This document shows positions 23,556 through 34,003 of a stretch of 64,000 nucleotides of DNA, one piece after another. Position 1 is the first letter of the stretch, and each line of letters opens with the position of its first letter. The DNA comes from Mycocentrospora acerina (Eukaryota; Ascomycota; Dothideomycetes; Pleosporales), in contig JAKUHH010000033.1 of the NCBI GenBank assembly GCA_022701365.1, positions 1-64,000 of the forward strand, given 5' to 3'. Both the position numbers and the translations under genes were made by a program. Below the pieces are notes generated by a model. That model did no database searches. It was not told the origin of the DNA and saw only the letters and a list, made by a program, of their open reading frames with translations.

Positions 23556-25207
23556 GATGACTTTCTGGCAATGACTAAATGCTTGTAGTAAAGACTGACT
23601 GGGTGCCTATTGTAAAGACTGACTGTAATAAAGACTGGTCACCAGATAGCTTGAAGCAGCTACTGCGTTGAGGCTTGACCTCATTATGTACCTTTCTAGA
23701 GTACAAGCACCTCTCCTTCCGAACGCTCTCAATTAGAAGAAATATTGGTGGCTTTTGAAAAGATGATCTAGGCTGATGCTATTGATTTTCGGTCTGTGAT
23801 CAGTATGCATAACCTTAAAAGTGTGTACATTGCACACTGGAAAGGAATACCCGGAGCAAATTGCGTTGCTGTGCCGCTCGGTGAGTCGCAATCTAGTACC
23901 ATGTTATTTATGGAACAGTCCCTGTGACACACGTGTACTCGCGCGCCCCGAAAAAAAGGCTTGTGGCGCTCACAAAGCGGAAACTATCCAGCTGAGTCTC
24001 ATGTCGAAGACAGCCTTGCGATCCCCATTAGGCCTAGGCCAGGAGTATCATCCGAGGACTTCCCTGAATGTTCAAATACCCTGCCGAAGAGCCTCCACTG
24101 CACGCACACACAACTCTAGCTACTACGAGCAACCCGCTAGCACAAGCAAAAAAGGGGCGCACTATTTCACGCGATGGGAACCTTCATCTTTGTTTAGTTG
24201 ACCTTGCCGCGTAATACATTACTCTGGTTCCAAGGGAATCAAATACTTTGACAGCACTTGTTGCGCATCATATCATTAGCTACAAAGCCGCGTCTACATT
24301 CTCGCTTCTGCCTATCTGTGCCTGGACTATCAAGCTCACTTTCATGCATTAACATCCCTTTCATTTGAGCTAATTCTCCTTCGCTTAGACGACGTCGCGC
24401 AACTGCCTTGTCAGCTGTCAAAACTAAGATGTACTTCACAAGTATGGCCATGTCCAGCATAACAATTGAACTCAATACTGTAGTTCCCAATGTCCCGTAG
24501 TGTACTCTGATTAGTCCAAATTCTGATTATAATGCATCCCCCGGCGTCATCGGCTCTGATACGAACTTTGACCGGCGAATCTCAAGGGAGCAACCAGTTC
24601 AGATAGTTTAGCATGCACGACAGACTGATAAACCAGCTTACGGACGAACTGTAGTATAGCCGATGCATTCCAAGAAGGAGATGGTTCGTTGTGTACTCAA
24701 TCGCTACGTCATTGCTTCATTTGTGGCTATGAAACGAGGGCTTGAACCGTGTGATTGGAACAGGTCACAGTCGGACGTCTTTGGGATCAGGGTCAAAATG
24801 AGGAGGAACCGACTGATACGATAGCATGGAAAATAGCTGCTTGCGTGGAAAGAACCGATGTTAATCCCAAGCTTGAACCCTTTGCAATCAATCCCAACTA
24901 GATTTTTACTTCTCACAGCAATGACTTCTTGGCGAGAATTGGCGGAATAGTAACATATGGAAGGACGATGTGTATACAGATTTTGTGCAGGCCACACGTA
25001 GAGGCCGACAGCTGATATTTGGCGTGATGAGAAACGTCGGAGTTGTCCAGCCCTCAATCGCCAGTCTCACGGGGGTTGAATATGTTGGTTAAGAAAATTG
25101 AATCACTTGGCCACGGGGTCGTCGATTAGTAACCCTAAGTCGTAAGAAATCAAATAAACTCTAAGTATGTTTCCACTCTATTCAAAGGAATTCCCAAACA
25201 AAAACTT
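23556..25207. other. Intergenic region without recognisable gene
   Basis: Several 60-126-codon frames occur on both strands, including minus 24490-24239 with a hydrophobic start followed by a charged tail. None shows a family motif or a consistent exon structure. Confidence 0.5.
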
Positions 25208-25500
25208 TACCAACCCGTCCAGATGTCTTTCTGGCTCTCCGACGGCTCCCAAAAAGGATCTCCCTCCTCGCCCAAAGCGGTGAACCCATTGTAAATTCCG
25301 TCCTCTAAATATTCAGTTCCCACCCTCGTTCTCGAACCCTCCTTCATCTCCACAGCCATATGGTCCTACAGTAAAAAAAAATACGTGGACAACTGGAACA
25401 ACACTCGAGACATAATCCATACCTCCCGGCCCATCGAAGCCGTCTTCGCGCCCGAATGTCCTTTCATGGGCGTCATGCCTGGAAAGCTAAAATAGGCAGG
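25208..25500 (-). pseudogene. 3' end of an unrecognised gene (two exon remnants)
   Basis: On the minus strand a coding-like stretch (25500-25423: PAYFSFPGMTPMKGHSGAK then TASMGRE) is followed by a well-formed 57-bp intron (GTATGG..CTGTAG, 25422-25366) and an exon 25365-25208. That exon reads DHMAVEMKEGSRTRVGTEY, then LEDGIYNGFTALGEEGDP, and ends in WTGW-stop. The splice phase is consistent and the composition is coding-like, so this is the C-terminal ~75 residues of a real protein. Nothing upstream on the minus strand (25500 to 26600) continues it. I do not recognise the family. It is either a truncated relic or the last exons of a gene whose upstream part I could not find. Confidence 0.45.
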
Positions 25501-26621
25501 CTACACGTCGTTTGTTAACGTGCTGTACTAAAGCGCTGGCGTTATTCCTGTTACTGTTGCAGCTGAGACTGTTGATGTATGTTCTGATGAATTTTCTCCG
25601 CTGGGTGATATGGACAGGGAAGTGCGGGGAAGATGTAAATCCATCACCTCCTGTTCCTAATTACCCATCAAGTACACATATTAATATATATTTTCCATCA
25701 AGTGTAGTAAATTGATTAATTTCAGTATACCCCATGTTACAGTACGGCTTTCGATTGGGTCTGTTCATCATTAGATGGAGAATTCAAGACGAGAGATATT
25801 TGGATATGGAAGAGTTTGAGTGGTTGATTGATTAACTAATACTTGCTGTCTCAGCGGAGTGGCTTTTTGGAAAAGTATGTGAAAATCGATCGTGCAGTTT
25901 GCCCGACTATTTAATCTATTAACCCATCTATTGTTCAACACAAAAGCTCTTAATCCTGCTACACTATCACACATTAGGTCGTTGATCTCTACATCTATAT
26001 CAATCTTCCGGAATCATGTAATTTATTCATCTTTTCCACCCACATGTACGCATCCGGAATAACTGCCTAAAAAGCCCCACACAAAGATTTCATACACGCG
26101 TAACAAACCCTCGCTCTCCCTGTAGAGCAGAATGGACTATCTAGAGTAACTCGACACAACACTGTGTATCCATTCATTCATTCATTCAGCACAATTAGTA
26201 CAGGCTGATGAGAGGAGGAAAACGGTATAGGCCAGGGAGGTGTGTAGCTTCATCTTCGTCTCCATTTGTAAAGGTTGGGTCACGTTATATCGTGTTGGTT
26301 TATTCCATCTCCATGTCTATAATTTGATTCAATTTATCACCATAACAACACTGCTTACTTAATCTCACTCTACTTTGATGTCTTAATAACTTGAAATCCT
26401 CACCACGCACACCGTAGTCATCATCACTATCATTACCATACTCTTGAAAAGTTTGAATGTTTCGGTATTTCACAACATGCGTCTTCTATAAAATAAAACT
26501 TTTTTTCCTCAACATTTTCACTCATCCATCCACTCTTGCTTGGTCGTCGTACATGTATGCATCTATCTTCAGAGCCGAGTTTGTCTTTACATACCTCCCC
26601 CCGATCCCAAGTGTGCTATCC
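25501..26621. other. Intergenic region, AT-leaning, no gene seen
   Basis: About 1.1 kb between the gene remnant and the glucosidase stop codon. Only short frames with no motif are present. The part nearest 26,600 is presumably the 3' untranslated region of the glucosidase gene. Confidence 0.5.
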
Positions 26622-29517
26622 TTATAATTCGTCTCTGAAGCTCTTTCCACCAAGATCAGGCATAGCCATGATCTTCACAACCAGACTTGTCCACCCAGTG
26701 AAATGCTGCGTGCGCTGCCCCTTGCCCGTCTCAGGATTGTACTGTTCCCACGCGAAACCTGTATCCTTCCAGCTCTCGTATACTGTGTTGACGAGGTTCT
26801 TGCGGAGGTCCGTGTATAGTGTCTTGGCGCGTGACTGGTGTGGTCCGGATTGTTGAGCGATTTTCTTTGCATCAAGTTAGTAAAATAGCTTAAAAAAATT
26901 CGAGGTTGCTGTTGGTAAGACTCACCAGAAGTTGCACCACAGCCAGGTAGTTCATGTTGATCCAGACCGGTCCTCTCCAGTAGTCCTCGGCTGTGTGGTA
27001 GAACTCGTCCTTTTTGCTCAAACTCCTCAGTCCGTAGTCTGTCCATAATTCCTCCTTGTCGCCAATCAGATCCAGAATGGCGCCCAGCCTCGGGCTTTCA
27101 TTCTCGACAAGACCATTCAGAAATGGGAAGATGGAAATGTACCCCTTGTGGCAGACAAGCGCATGTTCTTCGTAGTCGTCGATGGTGGCATCACAGTAGG
27201 TTTGCGCCTTCTCGGACCAATGGAGGTCGTCAATGTTACGTACAATCGCTTCATCGTACTTGGTAAACTCGACAACATCGTCCTCTTCGTCAAGATACAC
27301 GGCAATTCTCTTGATAGCACGTGTCATCATGCCCATCCAACTGATGAGATCCACGTGCAATTCGCCGGGATGCGGTGGCTGGGCGCGAGGGTAATCGTCC
27401 AGACCAGAAGTGAGGATGTGTTGAGGTGTACGGCCACGCCATCGGTATCCTTCCTTGGATGAGAAAGCCTCGCGGTCGTAGCTCTTGATGTCGCCAGCCT
27501 GGGTTTTGCGGAACCAGAAATAGTGGCGCTTGAGCAGTGGGTAGAGATTACGAAGGTAATCTAGTGCTGCCTCACGATTCACTAATTGTCTGTGGTACGA
27601 GCTACCGGATGAAAGCTTGTCGTTGTTGGAGGCAGAGCTTTGCGCATCGAGCTTGTCAAGGAAAGAGGCAATAACCATGAAGAGCGTAGGTGGGTTGGCG
27701 TAGTGAGGATATTGGACCTGAAACTCGGCGGGAACCTTGCTGCGTGCCTCTGCGCCCAGAATCTGCTCGCGGCCAATCCAGCCGTCCTCGTCCATGAGCT
27801 GGAACCAGCTCTTGATGATGTCGAGGGTGAGGTCAGTGTCCCAGTCGATGACGGGAAGCAAATGGAAGCCTTCGTCCCAGAGGAAGCCTCGCGGAAAGAA
27901 GGGCCTCGAGGGAATGCTGGTGAAGAGCTCTGAAGGGCCATTGTCGACGGCGACGTTTCTGCCACGAGCCTCGGCAGCCTCCTCCCAAAAGCCCTCATTC
28001 TCCTCCTCGTAGGCGTCATCGTACGAGCGGTCGACGCGAGAGTCGCCGTAGAAGTAGCCAATGCCGCCAATCAGGTTGGAGAAGAGCGACTTTGAGAACT
28101 CGGCGTAGCGCTCCTTGAGGAACGGCGGCTGGGGCTTGAAGACGTCGATGAAGCGGTCGGCAAAGGACGAAGTCACGGTCTTGATCTGGTCGTCGAGGTC
28201 CTCGGAGGTGATTTTGGCGGGGGCCGAGGCCGAGGAGAAGATGACGTCGAATTCAAAGGGGCCCTGGAAGACCTTTTGCACCAGGTGCATGTTCCCGCTG
28301 CCGGGCAGGTGCTCGATGGTGTAGACCTGGGCGGGCGGCGGGGGGTTGTTCTGGTCGTACTTGGGCACGAGCAGGTCGATCTGGCCCTTCATGTGGGCAA
28401 ACAGCACCGACTTGACCTGCCACAGGGCCTCGACGGGCAGCTGGCCGCTGTGCACAAGAGTGCGGTCCAGTGGCTTCTCGGCATAGCTGGGGTGGCTGTG
28501 TCGCGGATGGTCGCCCTTGCCGGCCGTGACGCGCAGCTCAAAGTCGCCCAGCTCGGACGTGTGGCCGTTGAGGACGACGTCGCCGTCGATGCCCGTCTCG
28601 TCGGGGTTTGCGCCTTCCACCTCGAGGCTGCCGAGGCCCTCGAGCGTGTTGTACCAGACGACCGTGGTGCGGACGTCTGGCGAGGCATCGTCACGTGGGG
28701 TGCCCTTGATCCTGGCGCCCCAGCTGCCGCCGTGCTCGCCGCCGGGGAACTTGACAAACTCGGTGGTGATGTCGATGTGGTTGGCCGGGTCGTGGATCGT
28801 CTGGCGGCCACCATTGCGGACGTCGTATTCATCCCAGCCGTAGCCGTCGAGCTCGTGCTGTTCGCACGTGTGGCGGAAGGCTGAATTGGAGTGTTAGTGC
28901 ATGTACTGTTTAGTTGTGTATTGTATTGAAGATGTATTTCTAGTTGCTCAGTTGTTGTGTTGTACTGAAGATGTATTTCCAGTTGCTCAGTTGTTGTATT
29001 GTACTGATGATGTATTTCCAGTTGCTCAGTCGTGAATTGTACTGATGATGTGTTCCCAGCTGCTAAGTTGTGTATTGTATAGTTGATATACTACTCAACT
29101 GATGTTTGTTTAATCCACAAACTGCTCAGTTGATGCACACCCATGCAGGATATGAGATGCACACTCATCCAGTGTCAAGTAATGCACATTCATCCAAGAC
29201 ACTCCTGCGTGTGCAATGGAGAACAAGAACAAGAACGAGTACATGGAGAAGAAGAAGAAGAGGAAAAAAAAAAAAAACTCACTCGTCTGCACACTGCGAT
29301 AATCCTCCACCCGCGTCCACATCAACCCACCCATCAAGCTCTTGGGGATGCGTGGCCGCACGCCAAAATACACATTGGGTCGGTAGGGCCCCCACAGCAG
29401 GCTGTCGTTGGTCGCCCTCTCCATGCCAGCGTCCTGCGCCGTCACGAGCGACACTTGCAGCGAGAGCACACAGGCCAGCCCCGTCCAGAGGCTGCCAGGC
29501 CGTGAGTCGCGCGTCAT
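26622..29517 (-). CDS. CWH41: Mannosyl-oligosaccharide glucosidase (processing alpha-glucosidase I, GH63)
   Basis: Three exons (29517-29283, 28880-26926, 26864-26622) join in frame to 810 residues, close to the yeast enzyme's length. The N-terminus has a hydrophobic segment (LWTGLACVLSLQVSLVTAQ) that serves as signal or anchor. Family landmarks are NDSLLWGPYRPNVYFGVRPR, GYGWDEYDVR, the GH63 signature RPFFPRGFLWDEGFHLLP, and WRGPVWINMNYL near the C-terminus. In this family the enzyme removes the terminal alpha-1,2-linked glucose from Glc3Man9GlcNAc2 in the ER lumen, the first trimming step of N-glycans. The C-terminus reads FRDEL-stop, resembling a K/HDEL-type ER retrieval signal. Intron 1 is unusually long (399 bp by these borders) and holds a minisatellite; intron 2 is 61 bp. 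Confidence 0.95.
28914..29067. repeat. 38-39-bp minisatellite in intron 1 of the glucosidase I gene
   Basis: Four tandem units (28914-28951, 28952-28990, 28991-29029, 29030-29067), each containing TTGTACTGATGATGTATTTC-like sequence and ending TTGCTCAG or TGCTAAG, followed by a degenerate fifth. They account for most of the excess length of this intron. Confidence 0.9.
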
Positions 29518-30492
29518 GGTGTCCAAGGGGGGAAAGGATGGCAGCGCGTGAAGCTGGTGCTCGAGAGCTCGAGAGCTTGAGATCTTGACAACATGTCTAG
29601 ATGGAGGGTGACGATTGGGACACATCTCTCGAGCTCCGACGCCGCGGCCTTGCTGTCCGCTGATTGGATGAATGGCGCACCTCCTTGCTGAGGCCCTGCT
29701 GCTTCCCTGCGTGATGAAACCCTCCCTAGTCCTGGTAATGGAAATGGTAATGGAAATGGTAATGGAGATGGTAATGGCACTACAATCATACTCTATCACA
29801 CATCAACCTCTGCCACCTGTCTGACCGTGTTCGTCTTCACCTGGCACTCAAGTCGACGACGCGGCTGATTTAGTCGCGGATGGCTTGATCTAGCTGCGGG
29901 AGGCGCATGGCCCTGTACATCTGCCTACTTATTTCCGGCCCTGTATTCTCTCTCCCAGCTTGAACATGGCCCGTGTTGGAGAGCGGTGGCACAAGTTAAA
30001 AACACAGCTGATGACTGACAACTCGATTCCATCAATCCCGTTCTTGTCGAGTAACAACAGTAACAACAACACCACCACCACACCATGTGCTTTTGAGACC
30101 TGCTAAAAGGGAAAAAACAAACTCTCTCTCATTGTCGCTGCTCCAAACGCCACAGACCATTGCCCTCTCTCATCACCATCCACTCTGCCCTTGCACATGC
30201 CGCCAGATGCAGCAATAAAGATGCGAGTCGAAAAACACAAGCATGTCGTACCGTAGTCTCGCCCTTTCCAGGTGTGCATTGTCGTGTGCATTGTCGTGTG
30301 CATTGTCGTGTGCATGTTCTGGGTGCGGCCATGTCTGTATGAGCTGGTGGCCACGCACCAAAAGCCCAAGTGTCGCCCCCATTGCACGCCTTCTCCATTA
30401 AACACCTCCTCTATCCCTCAAAATCCATGCACAGAAAATGGAAAAGCCCATCTTCATTCTCATCCACAATACAGCCCTTCTTTCCTCCCTCC
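29518..30492. other. Intergenic region with short tandem repeats
   Basis: It separates glucosidase I from the SNRNP27 gene. It holds GGTAATGGAAAT-type repeats at 29732-29777 and a 12-bp unit (GTGCATTGTCGT) repeated about 3.5 times at 30272-30315. The 12-bp repeat keeps frames open on both strands, but no protein family is apparent. Confidence 0.6.
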
Positions 30493-31146
30493 TCATACCC
30501 TCCCTGGCGAAAGCGGCCTGTTGAATCCACCCTGGCGATTCATATACTGCCTCGCCTCCATCGTCTTATCCCGCCGGATGCCGAAATTCTTATCATTCCC
30601 CGGCACTTTGGTGTTCTTGGTGCTCTTGAATCCACTAAACCCCATCGTCTGCATCATCGCCCAGTCATCCTCGTCCATGTCCTCGGGCTTCTGCTTCGAG
30701 TCCTTCATCTCCACGTCTGGTGTTTCTGTAGACGGCAGTGGTGGCGGCGGTGAAGCAGCCCTCGCCGGTTTGGGGGGAAAGTCTGCGCGCCGTGGCCCGG
30801 GGCCTCCCCCAGTGCGAGGTCCTTTGGGGGGTTCGCGACCGCGATCACGGTCACGGTCACGGTCGCCGCCCCGTGCGCGTCCTCGCCCTCCTCCTCCTGC
30901 TGCTCCTCCTGCTCCTCCACCTCCTCCACCTCCTCCACCTCCTCGCTCGTCCCGCTTAAACGGCGAGCGAGACCTATACCGGTTGTCGCGTCGATCACCG
31001 CCCCCACCGCCTCCCCTCGCTCCACCACCACCACCACCGCCACTCCCTCGGCGCTCTCGTCGTGGGCTGCGCGAACGGTTGCGCCGGTCGTGGGGAGAGC
31101 CGCCTCGATCGCGATGGCGCTCACGTGGGCGCTCGCTATCCGACAT
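30493..31146 (-). CDS. U4/U6.U5 tri-snRNP-associated 27-kDa protein (SNRNP27 family)
   Basis: A single exon of 217 residues. The N-terminal ~125 residues are Arg/Ser/Asp dipeptides and long Gly runs (RSRSP, GGGGGGGG, GDRDRDRDRGRE), and a short acidic part follows (PEDMDEDDWAMM). The C-terminus is the conserved SNRNP27 core: MGFSGFKSTKNTKVPGND, then EARQYMNRQGGFNRPLSP. In this family the protein is a nuclear component of the spliceosomal tri-snRNP and influences 5' splice-site choice. The Gly-rich low-complexity part is longer than in animal relatives. Identification rests on the conserved C-terminal block, which is convincing. Confidence 0.92.
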   Translation of the reverse strand: MSDSERPRERHRDRGGSPHDRRNRSRSPRRERRGSGGGGGGGARGGGGGGDRRDNRYRSRSPFKRDERGGGGGGGGGGAGGAAGGGGRGRARGGDRDRDRDRGREPPKGPRTGGGPGPRRADFPPKPARAASPPPPLPSTETPDVEMKDSKQKPEDMDEDDWAMMQTMGFSGFKSTKNTKVPGNDKNFGIRRDKTMEARQYMNRQGGFNRPLSPGRV

Positions 31147-31815
31147 GTTGCTCGTTTGTCGTGTGGAGAGTGACGTCGCGTCGCGTCGAGTCGTGTCGAG
31201 TCGTGTCGTGTCGTGCCGTGCCGTCGCAATGATTGAGTTGGTGGACTAATTGTAGCTGGCTGGACTGGGCTGGGCTGGGGAAATCCACATGCCAACGCCA
31301 AGCCGGCTTGCACACCTCCCCAAAGAAATTCACGCGCTCAGACACCCACCCAACCAGACAGGCATGCCATGTCATGTCATGTCACGCCATGTCACATGAT
31401 TCTGCTCGAGATGGAGATGGAGATGCCGAATGGCCAGTCCTAGGCTACGAGCTACCTGCTCTTCCGCATCAGGAAGTTTTGCGTGCAAAAGCGTGGATCG
31501 CGGCATGTGAGCCTCCGTGGGACAGCCGGTGTAGCACCGCAGGAGGACCCGTAGCGTGTGTGGGCGTGCACACTACCGCTCTTGGGCATTTGTACATTTA
31601 TACACTTACATATCTGTACATTTATAAATTTATACATTCATGCATTGATACATTCAGACATTTGTAAATTTTATACATTTCATACATTCGTACATTTATA
31701 CATTCATTCATGCATTCATCAGTCCATCCATCCACTCATCCATCCGTTCCATGGACGTAGGGTATATGTATATCCAAGAAAAAAGAACCCCACTTTTACA
31801 CCACACCATACAAAC
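31147..31815. other. Intergenic region with degenerate short repeats
   Basis: GTCGTGTCGAGTC-like repeats lie just upstream of the SNRNP27 start (31170-31225). A degenerate ACATTTATACATTCATNCATT array lies at about 31580-31740. No gene is supported. Confidence 0.6.
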
Positions 31816-32844
31816 TCAAATCTCATCCTCCTCCTCGTCAAAGTCATCCTCACTACCCATATCGTACAGAATCCTTCCTCCCTCCCCCCCTTCCCCCTTC
31901 TGTGCATCAAAGTACGGAAGCACAATCCCCTCACGAGCCTGCTTCTGCCTCTCCGTCAACCCAAGATTAAACGTCGTCTCCATTTCATTCGCCGATGCGT
32001 CCACCAATCCCGTGACTTCCTTGCTACTGTATGCAGGCACCTGCTCAAGCAGCACCACAAACTCCTGCTTCAGCGGCCCAAATGGCATCCCAGGCAGAGG
32101 CGCGTTGTAGTCTGACGGACGCGCCGTGCGGAGAAAATACGTCTCGCTCTCCGGACGGCCAGACTTGCGTCGGAATTCGGCCTCGAGGACAATGCCGCGG
32201 GCGTCGTTTGCGTCGACGCACTGCACCATGCCTTCTGCCCCGTCTTGCCCGAGACCATGCGTTGGTTCGGGCAGGCTGCGCTGTTTGGCCGCTTGCGCAG
32301 CGAGGACATGCGCGAGGGACTTGCAGGTTATGACTGTCGTGGCCATGTATTTGACGAGGTCCAGTGCTGGCGGCGAGTATGCGTTGTGTGTGGCATTCTG
32401 CGCGGGCAGCATGTCGAGGTGGTAGATGCCGACGAGGGTGGATGCAAATTCTCCCGCGACGAGGTTGAATAGCGCACCCATGTCTACATTCTTGTCGCTG
32501 AGTAGGTCGTCGAGGGAGTCGACGACGACGAGGCTCTCCTTGGCGTCCTTCATGGCTTTGCGAACGTCTTGGAGGATCTGCTCGCCGCTCTTGTCGCTAT
32601 ATGCAGCAATGGTTTGCACGGCGGGGTGGAAGCGAGTTGATTCAAAGGAGATGACTACGACGTTGACGTTGCGGGACAGACCCCGGCGGATGAGCTCGCC
32701 AACGAGCGGCATCCCTCGCTGGTTCAGGTCGTCGAGAATGAGTGTGAAGGGGGAAGCGTTGGTGCGCATGTTGAGCACTCTAGACATGAGATGAGCCGAG
32801 TGGCGCTGGTATTGCGCCAGATTGGCTGGTCGTGCCATGGTCAA
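31816..32844 (-). CDS. ELP5: Elongator complex subunit 5 (Elp5/Iki1)
   Basis: A single exon of 342 residues; MTMARPANL could also start at the second Met. Family features are the N-terminal beta-strand block SPFTLILDDLNQRGMPLVGELIRRGLS, the VVVISFESTRFHP segment, SLVVVDSLDDLL, and the acidic C-terminal tail (SEDDFDEEEDEI), with a RecA-like fold lacking Walker motifs. In Elongator, Elp5 bridges Elp4/Elp6 and Elp3 in the accessory hexamer required for wobble-uridine modification (mcm5U/ncm5U) of cytoplasmic tRNAs. It is divergently placed to the SDR-like gene, with a repeat-rich 1.16-kb spacer between them. Confidence 0.92.
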   Translation of the reverse strand: MTMARPANLAQYQRHSAHLMSRVLNMRTNASPFTLILDDLNQRGMPLVGELIRRGLSRNVNVVVISFESTRFHPAVQTIAAYSDKSGEQILQDVRKAMKDAKESLVVVDSLDDLLSDKNVDMGALFNLVAGEFASTLVGIYHLDMLPAQNATHNAYSPPALDLVKYMATTVITCKSLAHVLAAQAAKQRSLPEPTHGLGQDGAEGMVQCVDANDARGIVLEAEFRRKSGRPESETYFLRTARPSDYNAPLPGMPFGPLKQEFVVLLEQVPAYSSKEVTGLVDASANEMETTFNLGLTERQKQAREGIVLPYFDAQKGEGGEGGRILYDMGSEDDFDEEEDEI

Positions 32845-33022
32845 GGTGGGTGGCCCGTCTTGGGATACGAGATGTTGCAGGAATTCTGGGGCCTTGGGGA
32901 CTGCGTCTCAGTCAACATTTGTATTGTAGTCGCACTGATTCATTCCAACCATAGAGGAGATTGAATTGAATTGAATTGAATTGAATTGAAACGGAGAGGT
33001 TGGTCGTATGAATGAAAAGCCC

Positions 33023-33248
33023 TACTACAAGGTAGACTACAAGGTAGACTACAAGATAGACTGCAAGATAGACTGCAATATAGACTGCAATATAGACTGC
33101 AATATAGACTACAAGGTAGAATACAAGATAGAATACTAGATAGAATACAAGGTAGACTACAAGGTAGAACACAAGGTAGAACACAAGGTAGAACACAAGG
33201 TAGAACACAAGGTAGAACACAAGGTAGAATACAAGGTAGAATACAAGA
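33023..33248. repeat. 12-bp minisatellite (CTACAAGGTAGA-type)
   Basis: About nineteen near-identical 12-bp units with variants such as CTGCAATATAGA and ACACAAGGTAGA. Because the unit is divisible by three, it stays open on the minus strand as a four-residue repeat (FYLV); this is a by-product and not taken as coding. Confidence 0.92.
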
Positions 33249-33275
33249 GTTGAAGATGGAAATAGACAGCAATGT

Positions 33276-33506
33276 GGGGGGGGGGGGGGGGGGNNNNNNN
33301 NNNNNNNNNNNNNNNNNNNNNNNNNNNNNNNNNNNNNNNNNNNNNNNNNNNNNNNNNNNNNNNNNNNNNNNNNNNNNNNNNNNNNNNNNNNNNNNNNNNN
33401 NNNNNNNNNNNNNNNNNNNNNNNNNNNNNNNNNNNNNNNNNNNNNNNNNNNNNNNNNNNNNNNNNNNNNNNNNNNNNNNNNNNNNNNGGGGGGGGGGGGG
33501 GGGGGG
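33276..33506. other. Assembly gap bounded by poly-G homopolymers
   Basis: Eighteen G residues, 194 N, then nineteen G residues. A long G/C homopolymer or G-rich repeat probably stopped sequencing here; the true length is unknown. Confidence 0.95.
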
Positions 33507-34003
33507 AAACGTGGGTAGAGAAAACTGAGACGAGGGCCTCAAGGACATGACCATCCATGGTGGCTAAAGGTGGCAGACAGTAAGAAATGACATGACGAGA
33601 TCTTGAGCATACCTCTGGTAAAAGGAACTGAGAGACACGGAAACGATGCGCAGATTGAGCCAATCTGCAATCGACTTTGACTTTTGACTGTTTGTCTGAT
33701 GTGATGCAACCCAAACTTGGAAACCAACCCCAGGACTACCGAGTCTATCCAGTCAAAAACCCAACGTCTCGTCGCAATGCAGTCTTCTTCCTATCAAAGC
33801 GTTGTGGTGGTGGTAAAGTGTGGTGAAAGCACGAGCCAAAACTCGGTGCGCGTGGGTGCACATTCGGCTAGCGCCCGGACGTGGGTGCGTCAACTGCCGT
33901 CCCGCGACTCCTGCCTTGACTGGCCCGGCTGCTTGGTCTCAAGCGTGCAGCATAACTTGGACAAGGACCACGCAATGGGAGCCCATTCTCGCACCAGCCC
34001 ATC

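Larger units (their letters stand above)
32845..34003. other. Divergent intergenic spacer with minisatellite, poly-G tracts and a sequence gap
   Basis: The spacer separates Elp5 (minus) and the SDR-like gene (plus). It contains (GAATT)n at 32960-32990, a 12-bp minisatellite at 33023-33248, and an N-gap at 33294-33487 bounded by 18 and 19 G residues. Promoter elements cannot be placed with confidence. Confidence 0.7.

Noticed and set aside
30103..30405. Minus-strand 100-codon frame with a repeated MHTT unit
   Set aside because: The repeat is the 12-bp microsatellite; the rest of the frame shows no conserved character.
30272..31249. Plus-strand 325-codon Pro/Arg-rich frame
   Set aside because: Antisense of the Gly/Arg-rich SNRNP27 gene; its composition mirrors the GGN codons of that gene.
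32912..33220. Minus-strand tetrapeptide-repeat protein (FYLV repeats)
   Set aside because: A 12-bp minisatellite stays open by arithmetic; no start context, signal or homologous family is evident.
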